From: Pseudomonas sp. 10S4
Lineage (GTDB): Bacteria > Pseudomonadota > Gammaproteobacteria > Pseudomonadales > Pseudomonadaceae
Direction: 5' to 3'
Length of the DNA stretch: 64,000 nt
Assembly (NCBI RefSeq): GCF_034344865.1
Contig: NZ_CP133774.1
Coordinates: forward strand, 1-64,000
Below the pieces are notes generated by a model that saw only the letters and a list, made by a program, of their open reading frames with translations, ran no database searches and was not told the origin of the DNA. Below, one piece after another: positions 9,132 to 18,512 of the stretch. Numbering within the stretch: the first letter of the stretch is position 1; every line of letters begins with the position of its first letter. The position numbers and the translations under genes are program-made.

Positions 9132-10121
9132 ATGCGCACCATTCTTTTCAGCAGCCAGGGCTACGACCGCGACAGCTTCCTCGCCGCCGACTTGCCCGCC
9201 GGCATCGAGTTGCAGTTTCAATCGGCACGTTTGAGCCTCGACACCGTGGCATTGGCCGAGCATCACGAGGTGGTGTGCGCCTTCATCAATGATGACCTCA
9301 GCACCCCGGTGCTCGAACATCTCGCGGCTGGCGGCACCCGCCTGATCGCCCTCCGTTCCGCCGGTTACAACCATGTCGACCTGGTCGCGGCGAAACGCCT
9401 GGGCCTGGCCATCGTGCGGGTGCCTGCCTATTCACCCCACGCCGTGGCCGAACACGCAGTGGCGCTGATCCTGGCGCTTAACCGTCGCTTGCATCGCGCC
9501 TACAACCGCACCCGCGAAGGGGATTTCAGCTTGCACGGGCTGACCGGCTTCGACTTGGTGGGCAAGACTGTCGGTGTGGTCGGCACCGGGCAGATCGGCG
9601 CGACGTTCGCCAAAATCATGAACGGGTTTGGTTGCCAGTTGCTGGCCTACGATCCGTTCCCGAATCCACAAGTCGAAGCCCTCGGCGCGCGTTACCTGAG
9701 TTTGCCGCAATTGTTGGCCGAGTCGCAGATCATCAGCCTGCACTGCCCGCTCAATGAGCAGAGCAAGCACTTGATCAACCGTCAGTCACTGGCCCACATG
9801 CAACCGGGAGCGATGCTGATCAACACCGGACGCGGTGGCCTGGTCGACACCCCGGCACTGATCGACGCCTTGAAAGACGGACAACTGGGCTATCTGGGGC
9901 TGGATGTCTATGAAGAAGAGGCGCAGCTGTTTTTCGAGGATCGCTCGGACTTGCCGCTGCAAGACGATGTACTGGCGCGGCTGCTGACCTTCCCCAACGT
10001 CATCGTCACTGCGCACCAGGCCTTCCTGACCCGCGAAGCCCTTGGCGCGATTGCCGCGACGACCTTGCAGAACATCGCTGCCTGGTCGGCCGGGGCGCCG
10101 CAAAATCAAATCGAAGGTTAA
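9132..10121 (+). CDS. ldhA: D-lactate dehydrogenase (fermentative, NADH-dependent)
   Basis: Reduces pyruvate to D-lactate with NADH in the cytoplasm. The 329-residue protein is of standard length for the D-2-hydroxyacid dehydrogenase family. It has the Rossmann motif VGVVGTGQIGATFAKI (about 147-162), the substrate-binding Arg region in NTGRGGLVDTPALIDAL, the catalytic Glu in the GYLGLDVYEEE segment and the catalytic His in VIVTAHQAFLT near 296. The start at 9132 has a strong AGGAGG seven bases upstream. It follows gacS by about 65 bp, the same order as in P. aeruginosa, and is convergent with the zinc-ribbon gene, whose stop is only seven bases away. Confidence 0.93.
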   Translation: MRTILFSSQGYDRDSFLAADLPAGIELQFQSARLSLDTVALAEHHEVVCAFINDDLSTPVLEHLAAGGTRLIALRSAGYNHVDLVAAKRLGLAIVRVPAYSPHAVAEHAVALILALNRRLHRAYNRTREGDFSLHGLTGFDLVGKTVGVVGTGQIGATFAKIMNGFGCQLLAYDPFPNPQVEALGARYLSLPQLLAESQIISLHCPLNEQSKHLINRQSLAHMQPGAMLINTGRGGLVDTPALIDALKDGQLGYLGLDVYEEEAQLFFEDRSDLPLQDDVLARLLTFPNVIVTAHQAFLTREALGAIAATTLQNIAAWSAGAPQNQIEG

Positions 10122-10127
10122 TGATGC

Positions 10128-10577
10128 TCAGGGCTTGGGGCCGATCGAGGACGCCAGGATCAACAATCCCAGCCAGCCGAAGCCGATCAAGCGCTGGTGC
10201 AGGGAATGCCCGCGGCGCAGCAAAAACCAGACAAAAAACGGTGGTAGTAAAAACGCCATGATCTTCAGCCAACCTTCCACCGGACGTGGCCACGGGTCGG
10301 TCGATGGCGCATTCACCGGCGCGCCCCGACGCCTGTGCCGGGAGACGGGAAGTGGAATTTCTGGAATCTCGGGCGCTGGCTCGACCGTCGGTTCAGGTTC
10401 GACAACAACCGTCGACACCTCAGGGACATGCTCATCGCGCGGCAGTTGTCCGAATGAAATAGGCGCTGCCCGGGAGGTGTTCGCTTGCCTGGCCGCTGCT
10501 GGAGCGCCGCAGTGAATGCACGATAGTGTTTCAGAGCTGATGCTCCTTTTGCATTCATAACACTCGGTCAATGCCAT
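10128..10577 (-). CDS. zinc-ribbon membrane protein of unknown function
   Basis: About 149 residues. The N-terminus has two CxxC pairs (CYEC and CIHC, within the first 25 residues), typical of a zinc ribbon; then comes a proline- and glutamate-rich linker (VVVEPEPTVEPAPEIPEIP), then two hydrophobic segments near the C-terminus (IMAFLLPPFFVWFLL and LIGFGWLGLLILASS). The ATG at 10577 is preferred over the one at 10583 because AAGGA then has normal spacing. I do not recognise a function; the architecture suggests a small membrane-anchored metal-binding protein. It is divergent from the gene at 10712. Confidence 0.7.
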   Translation of the reverse strand: MALTECYECKRSISSETLSCIHCGAPAAARQANTSRAAPISFGQLPRDEHVPEVSTVVVEPEPTVEPAPEIPEIPLPVSRHRRRGAPVNAPSTDPWPRPVEGWLKIMAFLLPPFFVWFLLRRGHSLHQRLIGFGWLGLLILASSIGPKP

Positions 10578-10711
10578 TTCCATTCCTTAGGGGTGCAAAA
10601 GCAGCAGTGTGCCATGACTGGGCAGGTGATTTGAACCTGATCGAAGGTCACATGCCCACGCCATGCTGCGTTGATGCCCGTGCTAGCATATCGCGCATAT
10701 TTGGAGGACCC

Positions 10712-11146
10712 ATGGTCGAACACGATTTTCGCTACACCCTGATGAACCCTCAACACACCCTGACCGAATGCCGCGCCCTGGTGCCGGGGCGTTATCAGGT
10801 CACCGGCAACGGCGGCTCGATTCGCAATAATGACGTCCTGGTGGTCACCCTCAAAGGCAGCAAGGACTTGTCCATGCGCCTGAGCGTCGAAACCGTTCGC
10901 CACTTGATCAACCCGCCCGGCCAATGGGTCGCGGTGGCCAGTGGTCCGGTGTTTGGTGAACTGGCGATCCACACCTGGAAGGTCAATTGCGACAGCTGCG
11001 CCAAAGAACTGAGCTTCGAGTTCGCGGTCGACGCCAAATTGGGCAACAAGGCTGAAAAGCCTGCCGCCACAGCGCGCATTGCCGAGCTGGGCTGGACTAG
11101 CGTCGGCGAGAAACACCTGTGCCCGAAATGCCAGGAGCCTGCGTGA
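10712..11146 (+). CDS. conserved hypothetical protein with C-terminal CxxC pairs
   Basis: A 144-residue cytoplasmic protein starting MVEHDFRYTLMNPQHTLTE, with GGACC close to the ATG. It has a beta-rich middle (GRYQVTGNGGSIRNNDVLVVTLKG) and two CxxC pairs, CDSC at about 93-96 and CPKC near the end, that could bind a metal together. The stop overlaps the start of the META-domain lipoprotein by one base (TGATG), so the two are co-translated. I do not recognise a named family and offer no function. Confidence 0.75.
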   Translation: MVEHDFRYTLMNPQHTLTECRALVPGRYQVTGNGGSIRNNDVLVVTLKGSKDLSMRLSVETVRHLINPPGQWVAVASGPVFGELAIHTWKVNCDSCAKELSFEFAVDAKLGNKAEKPAATARIAELGWTSVGEKHLCPKCQEPA

Positions 11147-11550
11147 TGAAACACCTTGTTCTGGCCGCGATGGCGGGCGCCAGCCTGATGGGCTGCGCCG
11201 CCGACCCGGTGCAATTGCAGCAAAACCACAGTTACATTCTGGAGTGGATCGGCGAACGTCCGTTGATGGACTACAGCCATTTGACCATCACCCTGGGTGA
11301 CGACGGTCGCGCCTACGGTAATGGCGGCTGCAACCACTGGTTTGCGCCCTACACCCTGGAAGGCGACAAGCTGAGCTTCGGCAAAGTGGGCAGCACCCGC
11401 AAACTGTGCGCACCGGCGTTGATGGAGCAGGAAAAACGTTTCCTGCAAGCGCTGGAAAACGTGCAGCGCTGGGACATCTCGCCAATCGACCAGATGCGTT
11501 TCTGGCCGGCAGAGGGCAAGCCGTTGCGTTGGTGGCTTGAAGAGGGTTGA
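11146..11550 (+). CDS. META-domain lipoprotein (HslJ-like)
   Basis: Lipoprotein of 134 residues. The signal peptide ends in a lipobox (LMGC at about 14-17), so the mature protein is lipid-anchored in the envelope. The body matches the META/HslJ fold: LDYSHLTITLGDDGRAYGNGGCNHWF is replaced here by MDYSHLTITLG..., with the typical GNGGCN motif, then LSFGKVGSTRKLCAP. HslJ-like proteins are linked to stress or drug tolerance, but the role in Pseudomonas is not established. It overlaps the preceding zinc-binding gene by one base and is followed by a REP pair. Confidence 0.8.
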   Translation: MKHLVLAAMAGASLMGCAADPVQLQQNHSYILEWIGERPLMDYSHLTITLGDDGRAYGNGGCNHWFAPYTLEGDKLSFGKVGSTRKLCAPALMEQEKRFLQALENVQRWDISPIDQMRFWPAEGKPLRWWLEEG

Positions 11551-11580
11551 TCCCTTCCTCTTTGTGGCTTGGAGAATAAC

Positions 11581-11713
11581 TGTGGCGAGGGAGCTTGCTC
11601 CCGCTGGGCTGCGAAGCAGCCCTAAATCCAGCCCCCTCGTTTCGTCAGGGACACCGCATACACTGGTTTTGCGACTGCTGCGCAGTCGAGCGGGAGCAAG
11701 CTCCCTCGCCACA
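11581..11713. repeat. REPIN (GTGGCGAGGGAGCTTGC type)
   Basis: Two inverted REP copies, TGTGGCGAGGGAGCTTGCTC and its reverse complement, flank about 70 bp that include GCTGCGAAGCAGC and CTGCTGCGCAGTCG. It is located between the 3' ends of the META lipoprotein and tlpA. Confidence 0.8.
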
Positions 11714-11742
11714 GGTGGGAACAATCACTCCCACCGCACCGT

Positions 11743-12209
11743 TCAGTTAGTTGCCTGCAACGCCTCCAGCTTCGCCATCACCCCCGCCGCCGTCTGCTCA
11801 CCCATCAACTGTTCCCGCACCTTGCCCTTGTTATCGATGATGTAAGTCACCGGTAACGCTTCACTGCGTGGCAGATCAAAGAAATCCGCCGGGTCCTGGG
11901 CCAGCACGGTGAACTTGATCCCCAGTTTCTCACTGGCGCTCTTCAGCTCATCGCCCTGCACATTGTCGAAGTTGACCCCGAACACACCAATTTTTTTGCC
12001 GTTGAGCTCTTCGGCCAGCGCGTTCAACTGCGGGATCTCGGTGCGGCACGGACCGCACCATTCGGCCCAGTAATTGACCACAATCCATTGTTTGTCGAGA
12101 CGCCCGGACGCCACTTTGTGGCCATCCTGGTCGATGCCATAGTCACTGCCGCAGCCCCCAGCATTAACGCCCCGATGATCGCCAACGCCGCTGCCAATCG
12201 TCTTGTCAT
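11743..12209 (-). pseudogene. TlpA/ResA-like thioredoxin lipoprotein, frameshifted in the lipobox
   Basis: Membrane-anchored thiol-disulfide oxidoreductase of the TlpA family, 155 residues after repair. The thioredoxin fold has the active site WAEWCGPCRTEI and the cis-Pro segment EALPVTYII. The start MTRRLAAALAIIGALMLG lies in one frame and GCGSDYGIDQDGHKVAS with the rest in another. The break is at a run of five C on the plus strand (12155-12159); six would give the lipobox LMLGGC. So the repaired protein is a lipoprotein facing the periplasm. As in P. aeruginosa it lies close to the arsC-like and wrbA genes, here divergently. Confidence 0.85.
12155..12159 (-). other. frameshift in tlpA-like gene (C5/G5 run)
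   Basis: A sixth base in this homopolymer joins MTRRLAAALAIIGALMLG to GCGSDYGIDQDG and creates a perfect lipobox exactly at the break. Confidence 0.8.
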
Positions 12210-12323
12210 GTCGTGATCCTTGCTCAAAATTGAATGCGCCTGCGACCCATCGACTCTCACGGTTCTGGATTGCGCGCTGCACAGTTAGAATAGACGCCAC
12301 CTTACGCAAGATGCGACCCGCAA

Positions 12324-13270
<947 letters not shown>

Positions 13271-13271
13271 C

Positions 13272-13697
13272 ATGGCCAAGAAGCCAAAGATACTGCCCTC
13301 GATCGAATGGCTCGAACCTCGGGTCCGGGCGATGCGGGTTGTCAGCCTGGTGTGCTTTTTCGGTCTCGTGGGGCTGCTGTGCGCCTACTACCTGCTGGTC
13401 GCCGACCTGCATGGCGCACGGCCGTGGGTGATTTTGCTGATCGAACTGGTGCCGCTGCTGTTGCTGGCGCCGGGGATGATTGTCGGCAGCGCCCGCGGGC
13501 ATTCGTGGATGTGCTTTGTGGTGAATCTGTATTTCATCAAAGGCGCACTGGCCGCGTATGACCCTAACCGGCAGTTGTTTGGTTTGCTGGAGATGGGCGC
13601 GAGCCTGGCGGTGTTTTGTTCGGCGTTGTTGTATGTGCGGTGGCGGTTTCAGTTGAATCGCAAGTTGGCTGGCGAGGGCGAGATCAGCGTCGCCTGA
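13272..13697 (+). CDS. DUF2069 inner-membrane protein
   Basis: A 141-residue membrane protein with four likely helices (VVSLVCFFGLVGLLCAYYLL, PWVILLIELVPLLLLAPGM, SWMCFVVNLYFIKGAL, LFGLLEMGASLAVFCSALLY). It matches DUF2069, a family of unknown function that sits after wrbA in Pseudomonas. The start at 13272 follows the wrbA stop directly with GGAGG in the end of wrbA. Confidence 0.85.
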   Translation: MAKKPKILPSIEWLEPRVRAMRVVSLVCFFGLVGLLCAYYLLVADLHGARPWVILLIELVPLLLLAPGMIVGSARGHSWMCFVVNLYFIKGALAAYDPNRQLFGLLEMGASLAVFCSALLYVRWRFQLNRKLAGEGEISVA

Positions 13698-13702
13698 TCT
13701 GA

Positions 13703-13801
13703 CGCCTTCGCGGGCAAGCCGCGCTCCCACATTGGATCTTCAGGGGACACATTATTTGTGAACACCACAGATCCCCTGTGGGAGCGGGCTTGCTCGCGAA
13801 T
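13703..13801. repeat. REPIN (GGGAGCGGGCTTGCTCGCG type)
   Basis: Inverted REP pair (GCCTTCGCGGGCAAGC... and TGTGGGAGCGGGCTTGCTCG) around about 45 bp, between the convergent DUF2069 and tag genes. Confidence 0.8.
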
Positions 13802-13815
13802 GGGGCGACTCGGTC

Positions 13816-14490
13816 TCAATGATTCACGGTATAAGCGAGCATCATCGAAATCTGGCTCATCGCCCGCCCACCACTCTGTTCGTGCCACTGGTTAAACACG
13901 TCCTGCACCAACGCCAGATCCCGCTGGCTGGTCGGCACCTTGTCGACGATTTTCTGTGCATTCAACCCCGCGACCACGTCGTAGCTCGGCACAAACGTGT
14001 CTTTGCCAACCATGCGCAAGAAGCGCGGTGCCGACAACCCGCCCAATTGATGGCCGTGTTTTTTCAGGTAGGTCCACAAGCCGACAATATCGGTCACCGG
14101 CCAATCGGCGATCAACGCGCCGAAACTGCCCTTCTCATGGGCCACATCCAGAATGAATTGCGCATTGCGCGGCACGCTCTTGAGCTTGCCCAAGTGGCGG
14201 ATGATCCGCGCGTCCTGCATCAGTCGCTCCAGGTGTTCGGCGCTCATCAGCACGACTTTTTCCGGGTCGAACTTGAAAAACACTTCCTCGAAGGTCGGCC
14301 ACTTGGCGTCCACCAGGCTGTGCTTTAGCCCGGCGCGAAAGACCCGCAGCGCCATGGTCGAGAGGTAGCGGTCGTCGCTGATCTTGCGCAATTGCGCCGG
14401 GGTCTTGGGAACCGGCAGATGGGCTTCCAGTTCAGCTGCCGAACCGAAGCGGTTCAGACAGTACTCGTGTAGCCACTTGTAATCGCGCAT
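13816..14490 (-). CDS. tag: DNA-3-methyladenine glycosylase I family protein
   Basis: Base-excision repair enzyme of the Tag/adenine glycosylase family, 224 residues. Family features seen: WPTFEEVFFKFDPEKVVLMSAEHLERLMQDARIIRHLGKLKSVPRNAQFILD, the characteristic Tag stretch. The N-terminus (MRDYKWLHEYCLNRFG) and C-terminus lack the usual E. coli Tag zinc-snap ligands (Cys4, His17 and the later His/Cys), so this is the divergent Tag-like branch and its substrate is not certain. It is flanked by REPINs on both sides and lies just downstream of ttcA on the same strand. Confidence 0.8.
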   Translation of the reverse strand: MRDYKWLHEYCLNRFGSAAELEAHLPVPKTPAQLRKISDDRYLSTMALRVFRAGLKHSLVDAKWPTFEEVFFKFDPEKVVLMSAEHLERLMQDARIIRHLGKLKSVPRNAQFILDVAHEKGSFGALIADWPVTDIVGLWTYLKKHGHQLGGLSAPRFLRMVGKDTFVPSYDVVAGLNAQKIVDKVPTSQRDLALVQDVFNQWHEQSGGRAMSQISMMLAYTVNH

Positions 14491-14520
14491 GCCCTCTCCT
14501 GAGGATTGGAATACATCACC

Positions 14521-14611
14521 TGTGGGAGCGGGCTTGCTCGCGAATGCGGAGTGTCAGCCGACATTGTTATCGACTGAAAGGACGCCTTCGCGAGCAAGCC
14601 CGCTCCCACAG
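14521..14611. repeat. REPIN (GGGAGCGGGCTTGCTCGCG type)
   Basis: Inverted REP pair of about 91 bp between tag and ttcA. The outer arms TGTGGGAGCGGGCTTGCTCG and their complement match perfectly. Confidence 0.82.
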
Positions 14612-14616
14612 TTTGT

Positions 14617-15441
14617 TCAGAGGTTGACCACGTTGACGAAGCGCGAGGCGGCGGTTTCATCGATGCGCAGGTTGGTGAAGTCAAACAGGTTGCGGTCCGC
14701 CAGTTGCGACGGCTGCACATTTTGCAGACTGCGGAAAATACTTTCGGTGCGACCCGGGGTCTTGCGATCCCACTCTTGCAGCATGTCCTTGACCACCTGG
14801 CGTTGCAGGTTTTCCTGGGAGCCGCAGAGGTTGCACGGGATGATCGGGAACTGTTTGAAATCCGAGTAAGCCTGGATGTCTTTTTCGTTGCAGTAGGCCA
14901 GCGGACGAATCACCACGTTGCGCCCGTCATCGGCACGCAGTTTCGGCGGCATGGCTTTGAGCGTGCCGTTGAAGAACATGTTCAGGAAGAACGTCTCGAC
15001 GATGTCGTCGCGATGGTGACCGAGAGCCATTTTGGTCGCGCCGATTTCGTCAGCAAAGGTGTACAGCGTGCCGCGACGCAGGCGCGAGCACAGCGAGCAG
15101 GTGGTCTTGCCTTCCGGGATCAGCTCTTTGACTACCGAGTAAGTGTCTTTCTCGACGATGTGGTACTCGACGCCCAGTGCTTTCAGGTACGCCGGCAACA
15201 CGTGCTCGGGGAAGCCTGGCTGCTTCTGGTCCATGTTCACGGCCACGATGTCGAACTTGATCGGGGCGACCTTCTGAAAGTGCATCAGCACGTCGAGCAG
15301 GGTGTAACTGTCCTTGCCACCGGACAGGCAGACCATGACCTTGTCGCCGTCTTCAATCATGTTGAAATCGGCAACAGCCTCACCGGCCTGGCGGCGAAGG
15401 CGCTTTTGCAGTTTGTTCTGGTTGACCGTAAGAGTGCCCAT
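14617..15441 (-). CDS. ttcA: tRNA 2-thiocytidine synthetase TtcA
   Basis: Thiolates cytidine 32 of several tRNAs, using ATP and an iron-sulfur cluster. The 274-residue protein has the PP-loop [13 protein letters not shown] (about 39-51), the cluster Cys pair in [12 protein letters not shown] and the third Cys region [11 protein letters not shown]. The start [15 protein letters not shown] at 15441 is the family start; upstream in-frame codons fall in a REP and are not coding. The gene ends six bases from a REPIN. Confidence 0.95.
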   Translation of the reverse strand: MGTLTVNQNKLQKRLRRQAGEAVADFNMIEDGDKVMVCLSGGKDSYTLLDVLMHFQKVAPIKFDIVAVNMDQKQPGFPEHVLPAYLKALGVEYHIVEKDTYSVVKELIPEGKTTCSLCSRLRRGTLYTFADEIGATKMALGHHRDDIVETFFLNMFFNGTLKAMPPKLRADDGRNVVIRPLAYCNEKDIQAYSDFKQFPIIPCNLCGSQENLQRQVVKDMLQEWDRKTPGRTESIFRSLQNVQPSQLADRNLFDFTNLRIDETAASRFVNVVNL

Positions 15442-15520
15442 GACGCGAAATCCGTGAGGAGTGACGAAAGGCCGGCATTTTACGCAAAAATGCTTCGCCG
15501 GCGAAGTGCCCACCATCCCC

Positions 15521-15610
15521 TGTGGGAGCGGGCTTGCTCGCGAAGGCGTTGGGTCAGCCAGCATCTCTATTGGATGTTACGCCGCTTTCGCGAGCAAGCC
15601 CGCTCCCACA
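15521..15610. repeat. REPIN (GGGAGCGGGCTTGCTCGCG type)
   Basis: Inverted REP pair of about 90 bp upstream of ttcA, in the divergent spacer towards the Yip1 gene, with perfectly complementary outer arms. Confidence 0.82.
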
Positions 15611-15815
15611 GGGGATTGTGATGACAGACCCGCCCGCGATTAGCAGATGTATTTACAGCGCGATTTGCTCTAAAGCCCCCCAACCTGCGCCGTTAAGACC
15701 TTTCTATACTGCGACATAAGGTCGCATACATATCCAGACCTTTACTTACTTGGCCACTTTGGGCCCGTAGGCGCTCCGCTGGGGGGCGATGGTAAAAACA
15801 AGAGGAGTGACTGGC

Positions 15816-16418
15816 ATGATCCATCACGTAGTGGGGCTCTTCACCCACCCCGACCAGGAATGGAAAGAAATCCGTGGCGACCAAGAGGAAAGCATCAGCC
15901 ACATGTACCTCACCCACACGCTGATTCTGGCGGCGATCCCTGCCGTGTCCGCGTTTATCGGCACCACCCAGGTCGGCTGGGTCATCGGCAGCCGCGCGCC
16001 GGTGATGCTGACCCAGGAAAGCGCGATCTGGATGACGGTCATGTCGTACCTGGCGATGCTCGGTGGTGTGGCGGTGATGGGCGCGTTCATTCACTGGATG
16101 GCCCGCACCTATGACGCCAACCCGAGCCTGGCCCGTTGCATCGCGTTTGCCACCTACACCGCCACACCGCTATTTATTGGCGGGCTGGCGGCGCTGTATC
16201 CACACATGTGGCTGGGGATGATCATCGGCACGGCCGCCATCTGCTACACGGTGTACCTGCTGTATGTGGGGTTGCCGACCTTTATGAACATTCCATCGGA
16301 CGAGGGTTTCCTGTTTTCAAGCTCGGTGCTCGCCGTAGGGTTGGTGGTGCTGGTAGCCATCATGGCGTTTACCGTGATCGTCTGGGGCCTGGGCGTTGGT
16401 CCCGTCTACACGAACTAG
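15816..16418 (+). CDS. Yip1-family inner-membrane protein
   Basis: A 200-residue protein with five to six hydrophobic helices (for example LTHTLILAAIPAVSAFIG, IWMTVMSYLAMLGGVAVMGAF, WLGMIIGTAAICYTVYLLYVG, SVLAVGLVVLVAIMAFTVIVWGL). The N-terminal HPDQEWKEIR and FATYTATP segments fit the bacterial Yip1 (PF04893) family, of unknown role. The ATG at 15816 is chosen because AGAGGAG precedes it; an in-frame start nine codons earlier lacks this. An intrinsic terminator follows at 16449. Confidence 0.85.
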   Translation: MIHHVVGLFTHPDQEWKEIRGDQEESISHMYLTHTLILAAIPAVSAFIGTTQVGWVIGSRAPVMLTQESAIWMTVMSYLAMLGGVAVMGAFIHWMARTYDANPSLARCIAFATYTATPLFIGGLAALYPHMWLGMIIGTAAICYTVYLLYVGLPTFMNIPSDEGFLFSSSVLAVGLVVLVAIMAFTVIVWGLGVGPVYTN

Positions 16419-16448
16419 AACTCCAATAGAACAAGATCTGCCAATACA

Positions 16449-16471
16449 GGCCGCCGCGAGGCGGCCTTTTA
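16449..16471 (+). terminator. intrinsic terminator after the Yip1 gene
   Basis: GGCCGCC-GCGA-GGCGGCC stem followed by TTTT. Confidence 0.8.
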
Positions 16472-16572
16472 ATGTCTATTGAAAGAGCACGAACAACGAC
16501 CATTCGGCGCCTGGCCGATTCGCAAGCCCCGGGGGTTGCGGCATACTCGACGTCTCTGGAGATCCATCAAGC

Positions 16573-17067
16573 ATGCCCGAGCAACTCAATACCCGCGTCG
16601 AAGACTGTTACCAACAAGCCGAAACCTTTTTCAAACGACCTTTCAAACGCCCCGTGGTAAGCCTCAAGCTGCGCGGGCAAAAAGCCGGTGTCGCGCATTT
16701 GCACGAGAACCTGCTGCGCTTCAACCCGCAGCTATACCGGGAAAACACCGAAGACTTCCTCAAGCAGACCGTGGCCCACGAAGTCGCGCACCTGATCGCC
16801 CATCAACTGTTTGGCGACCGCATCCAGCCCCACGGCGAAGAGTGGCAACTGATCATGCGCGGCGTCTACGAACTGCCGCCCAACCGTTGCCACACCTACG
16901 ACGTCAAACGCCGCAGCGTGACCCGCTACATCTACAAATGCCCGTGTGCCGACAGCGATTTCCCGTTTTCGGCCCAGCGGCACAGTTTGGTGCGGCAGGG
17001 GCGGCGGTATTTGTGCCGGCGTTGCCGCAGTACGTTGGTGTTTAGTGGGGAGATGCGGGTCGAGTAA
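16573..17067 (+). CDS. sprT: SprT family zinc metalloprotein
   Basis: A 164-residue SprT-like (Spartan-related) protein. The metalloprotease motif HEVAHLIAH is at about 69-77, with the C-terminal zinc-ribbon Cys pairs (CPCADSDF and CRRC). In eukaryotes the SprT domain digests DNA-protein crosslinks; the bacterial protein is annotated by this fold and its role is unproven. The start MPEQLNTRVEDCYQQ matches the family. The gene ends before a REP pair. Confidence 0.88.
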   Translation: MPEQLNTRVEDCYQQAETFFKRPFKRPVVSLKLRGQKAGVAHLHENLLRFNPQLYRENTEDFLKQTVAHEVAHLIAHQLFGDRIQPHGEEWQLIMRGVYELPPNRCHTYDVKRRSVTRYIYKCPCADSDFPFSAQRHSLVRQGRRYLCRRCRSTLVFSGEMRVE

Positions 17068-17092
17068 CAGGTTTTTTCGTGTTCATGCCGGC

Positions 17093-17175
17093 CTCATCGC
17101 GAGCAAGCTCGCTCCCACAGGGGATTTTCGGCGTGACACAGAACCAGTGTGGGAGCGAGCTTGCTCGCGAAGGCG
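17093..17175. repeat. REPIN (GGGAGCGAGCTTGCTCGCG type)
   Basis: Inverted REP pair of about 83 bp between the convergent sprT and CoA-transferase genes. Confidence 0.8.
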
Positions 17176-17187
17176 TCTTATCAAGCG

Positions 17188-18369
17188 CTACACAACCACC
17201 TTGGCACGCCGCAATTCCTCGATCCGCTGCGCACTAAACCCCAACTCCCCCAACACCTGATCCGTGTGCTGCCCCACCGCCGCACCGATATACCTGGGCG
17301 CCGGCAACCCTTCGGAAAACTTCAACGGACAAGCCATTTGCTGCTGAGTTGATCCGTCACCGCGAGGCACCTCAGTCACCAATCCCCGCGCCTGCAACTG
17401 CGGATGCCGCACCGCCTCGCCCACACTCAACACCGGCTCGACACACGCATCAACCCCGGCAAACAGCTCACACAACTCGGAAAAGTCATGCTTCTCGAAT
17501 TCAATTTTCAAGTCATTTTTCAACGCCTGTTGCTGCTCTGGCTTGGGCGATAAACCCTGGACCGCCAGTTCCGGGCGACCCAGCACCGTGCACAGTTGCT
17601 GCATAAACGCCGGCTCCAGGCTGCCCACCGATAACCAGCGTCCATCCCGCGAACGGTAATAGTCATAGAAACTGCCGCCATTGAGCATCTGATCTTCGCG
17701 CTCCGGTTCCACACCGCAGGCCAGATACCCGGCGCCGGCCATGGCGTTCAGGCTGAAGGCGCAATCGGTCATGCTCACATCCAGATACTGTCCCTGCCCC
17801 GTCTGCTGCCGGGCGATCACCGCCGCCAGCAATCCAATGACGCCGTGTAACGAGCCACCGGCTATGTCTGCCGCCTGAATCCCCAACGGTAGCGGGCCGC
17901 TGTCGGCGCGGCCGGTGTAACTTGCCAGCCCCGCCAGCGCCAGGTAGTTGATGTCGTGGCCAGCACGGTCCTTGTAGGGGCCAGTCTGGCCGTAACCGGT
18001 GATCGAGACGTAAATCAACTTCGGATTGATCGCCTTCAAGGCTTCATAACCCAGGCCCAGGCGCTCCATCACCCCGGGGCGGAATTGCTCCAACACGATG
18101 TCGTGGTCCTGCAGCAGTTGCTTGATCACCTCCAGCGCCTCGGGCTGCTTGAGGTCCAGCGCCAGGCTGCGCTTGTTGCGATTGAGGTACGCATGACTCG
18201 CCGAGACGCCCTGGTCGTGGGGCGGCAGCACCCGCAGCAGGTCCATGCGGGTTGGCGATTCGATGCGCAGCACCTCGGCGCCCATGTCTGCCAACAGCAG
18301 GGAAGCAAACGGCCCCGGCAGCAGTGTCGAGAAATCCAGAACCTTGAGTGATGCCAGTGGACCGGGCAT
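17188..18369 (-). CDS. class III CoA-transferase (CaiB/BaiF family)
   Basis: Cytoplasmic enzyme of 393 residues that moves CoA between an acyl-CoA and an organic acid. Family hallmarks: the N-terminal LDFSTLLPGPFASLLLADMGAEVLRIE, the LNRNKRSLALDLK segment, and the catalytic Asp in DRAGHDINYLALAG (about 137-150). The closest relatives by pattern are alpha-methylacyl-CoA racemase-type or carnitine-type enzymes; the substrate cannot be read from sequence. The start at 18369 has GGAG upstream. No acyl-CoA genes are next to it. Confidence 0.9.
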   Translation of the reverse strand: MPGPLASLKVLDFSTLLPGPFASLLLADMGAEVLRIESPTRMDLLRVLPPHDQGVSASHAYLNRNKRSLALDLKQPEALEVIKQLLQDHDIVLEQFRPGVMERLGLGYEALKAINPKLIYVSITGYGQTGPYKDRAGHDINYLALAGLASYTGRADSGPLPLGIQAADIAGGSLHGVIGLLAAVIARQQTGQGQYLDVSMTDCAFSLNAMAGAGYLACGVEPEREDQMLNGGSFYDYYRSRDGRWLSVGSLEPAFMQQLCTVLGRPELAVQGLSPKPEQQQALKNDLKIEFEKHDFSELCELFAGVDACVEPVLSVGEAVRHPQLQARGLVTEVPRGDGSTQQQMACPLKFSEGLPAPRYIGAAVGQHTDQVLGELGFSAQRIEELRRAKVVV

Positions 18370-18473
18370 GGGTGTACTCCTTGAGCGATGCCTCCAGCCT
18401 AGGCAGCCAATCGCATTGCAGCAATCACCCGATGTGTCAGCCGTCGTGACCGTTACGCTCAAATCCCAGGCAT

Positions 18474-18499
18474 AAAAAAACCCGCCGAAGCGGGTTTTT
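18474..18499 (-). terminator. intrinsic terminator after dctA
   Basis: CCCGC-CGAA-GCGGG stem; on the minus strand followed by a run of T just past the dctA stop. The opposite side is also T-rich. Confidence 0.85.
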
Positions 18500-18512
18500 C
18501 AGTGCAGCCGTC

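Noticed and set aside
7068..9374. 768-codon antisense frame opposite gacS and ldhA
   Set aside because: Crosses two real genes and their spacer, with Gln/His/Val-rich shadow composition.
15522..15719. Frames containing ASKPAPT or SRASPLPQ near ttcA and elsewhere
   Set aside because: These are translations of REP elements and recur at every REP in the window.
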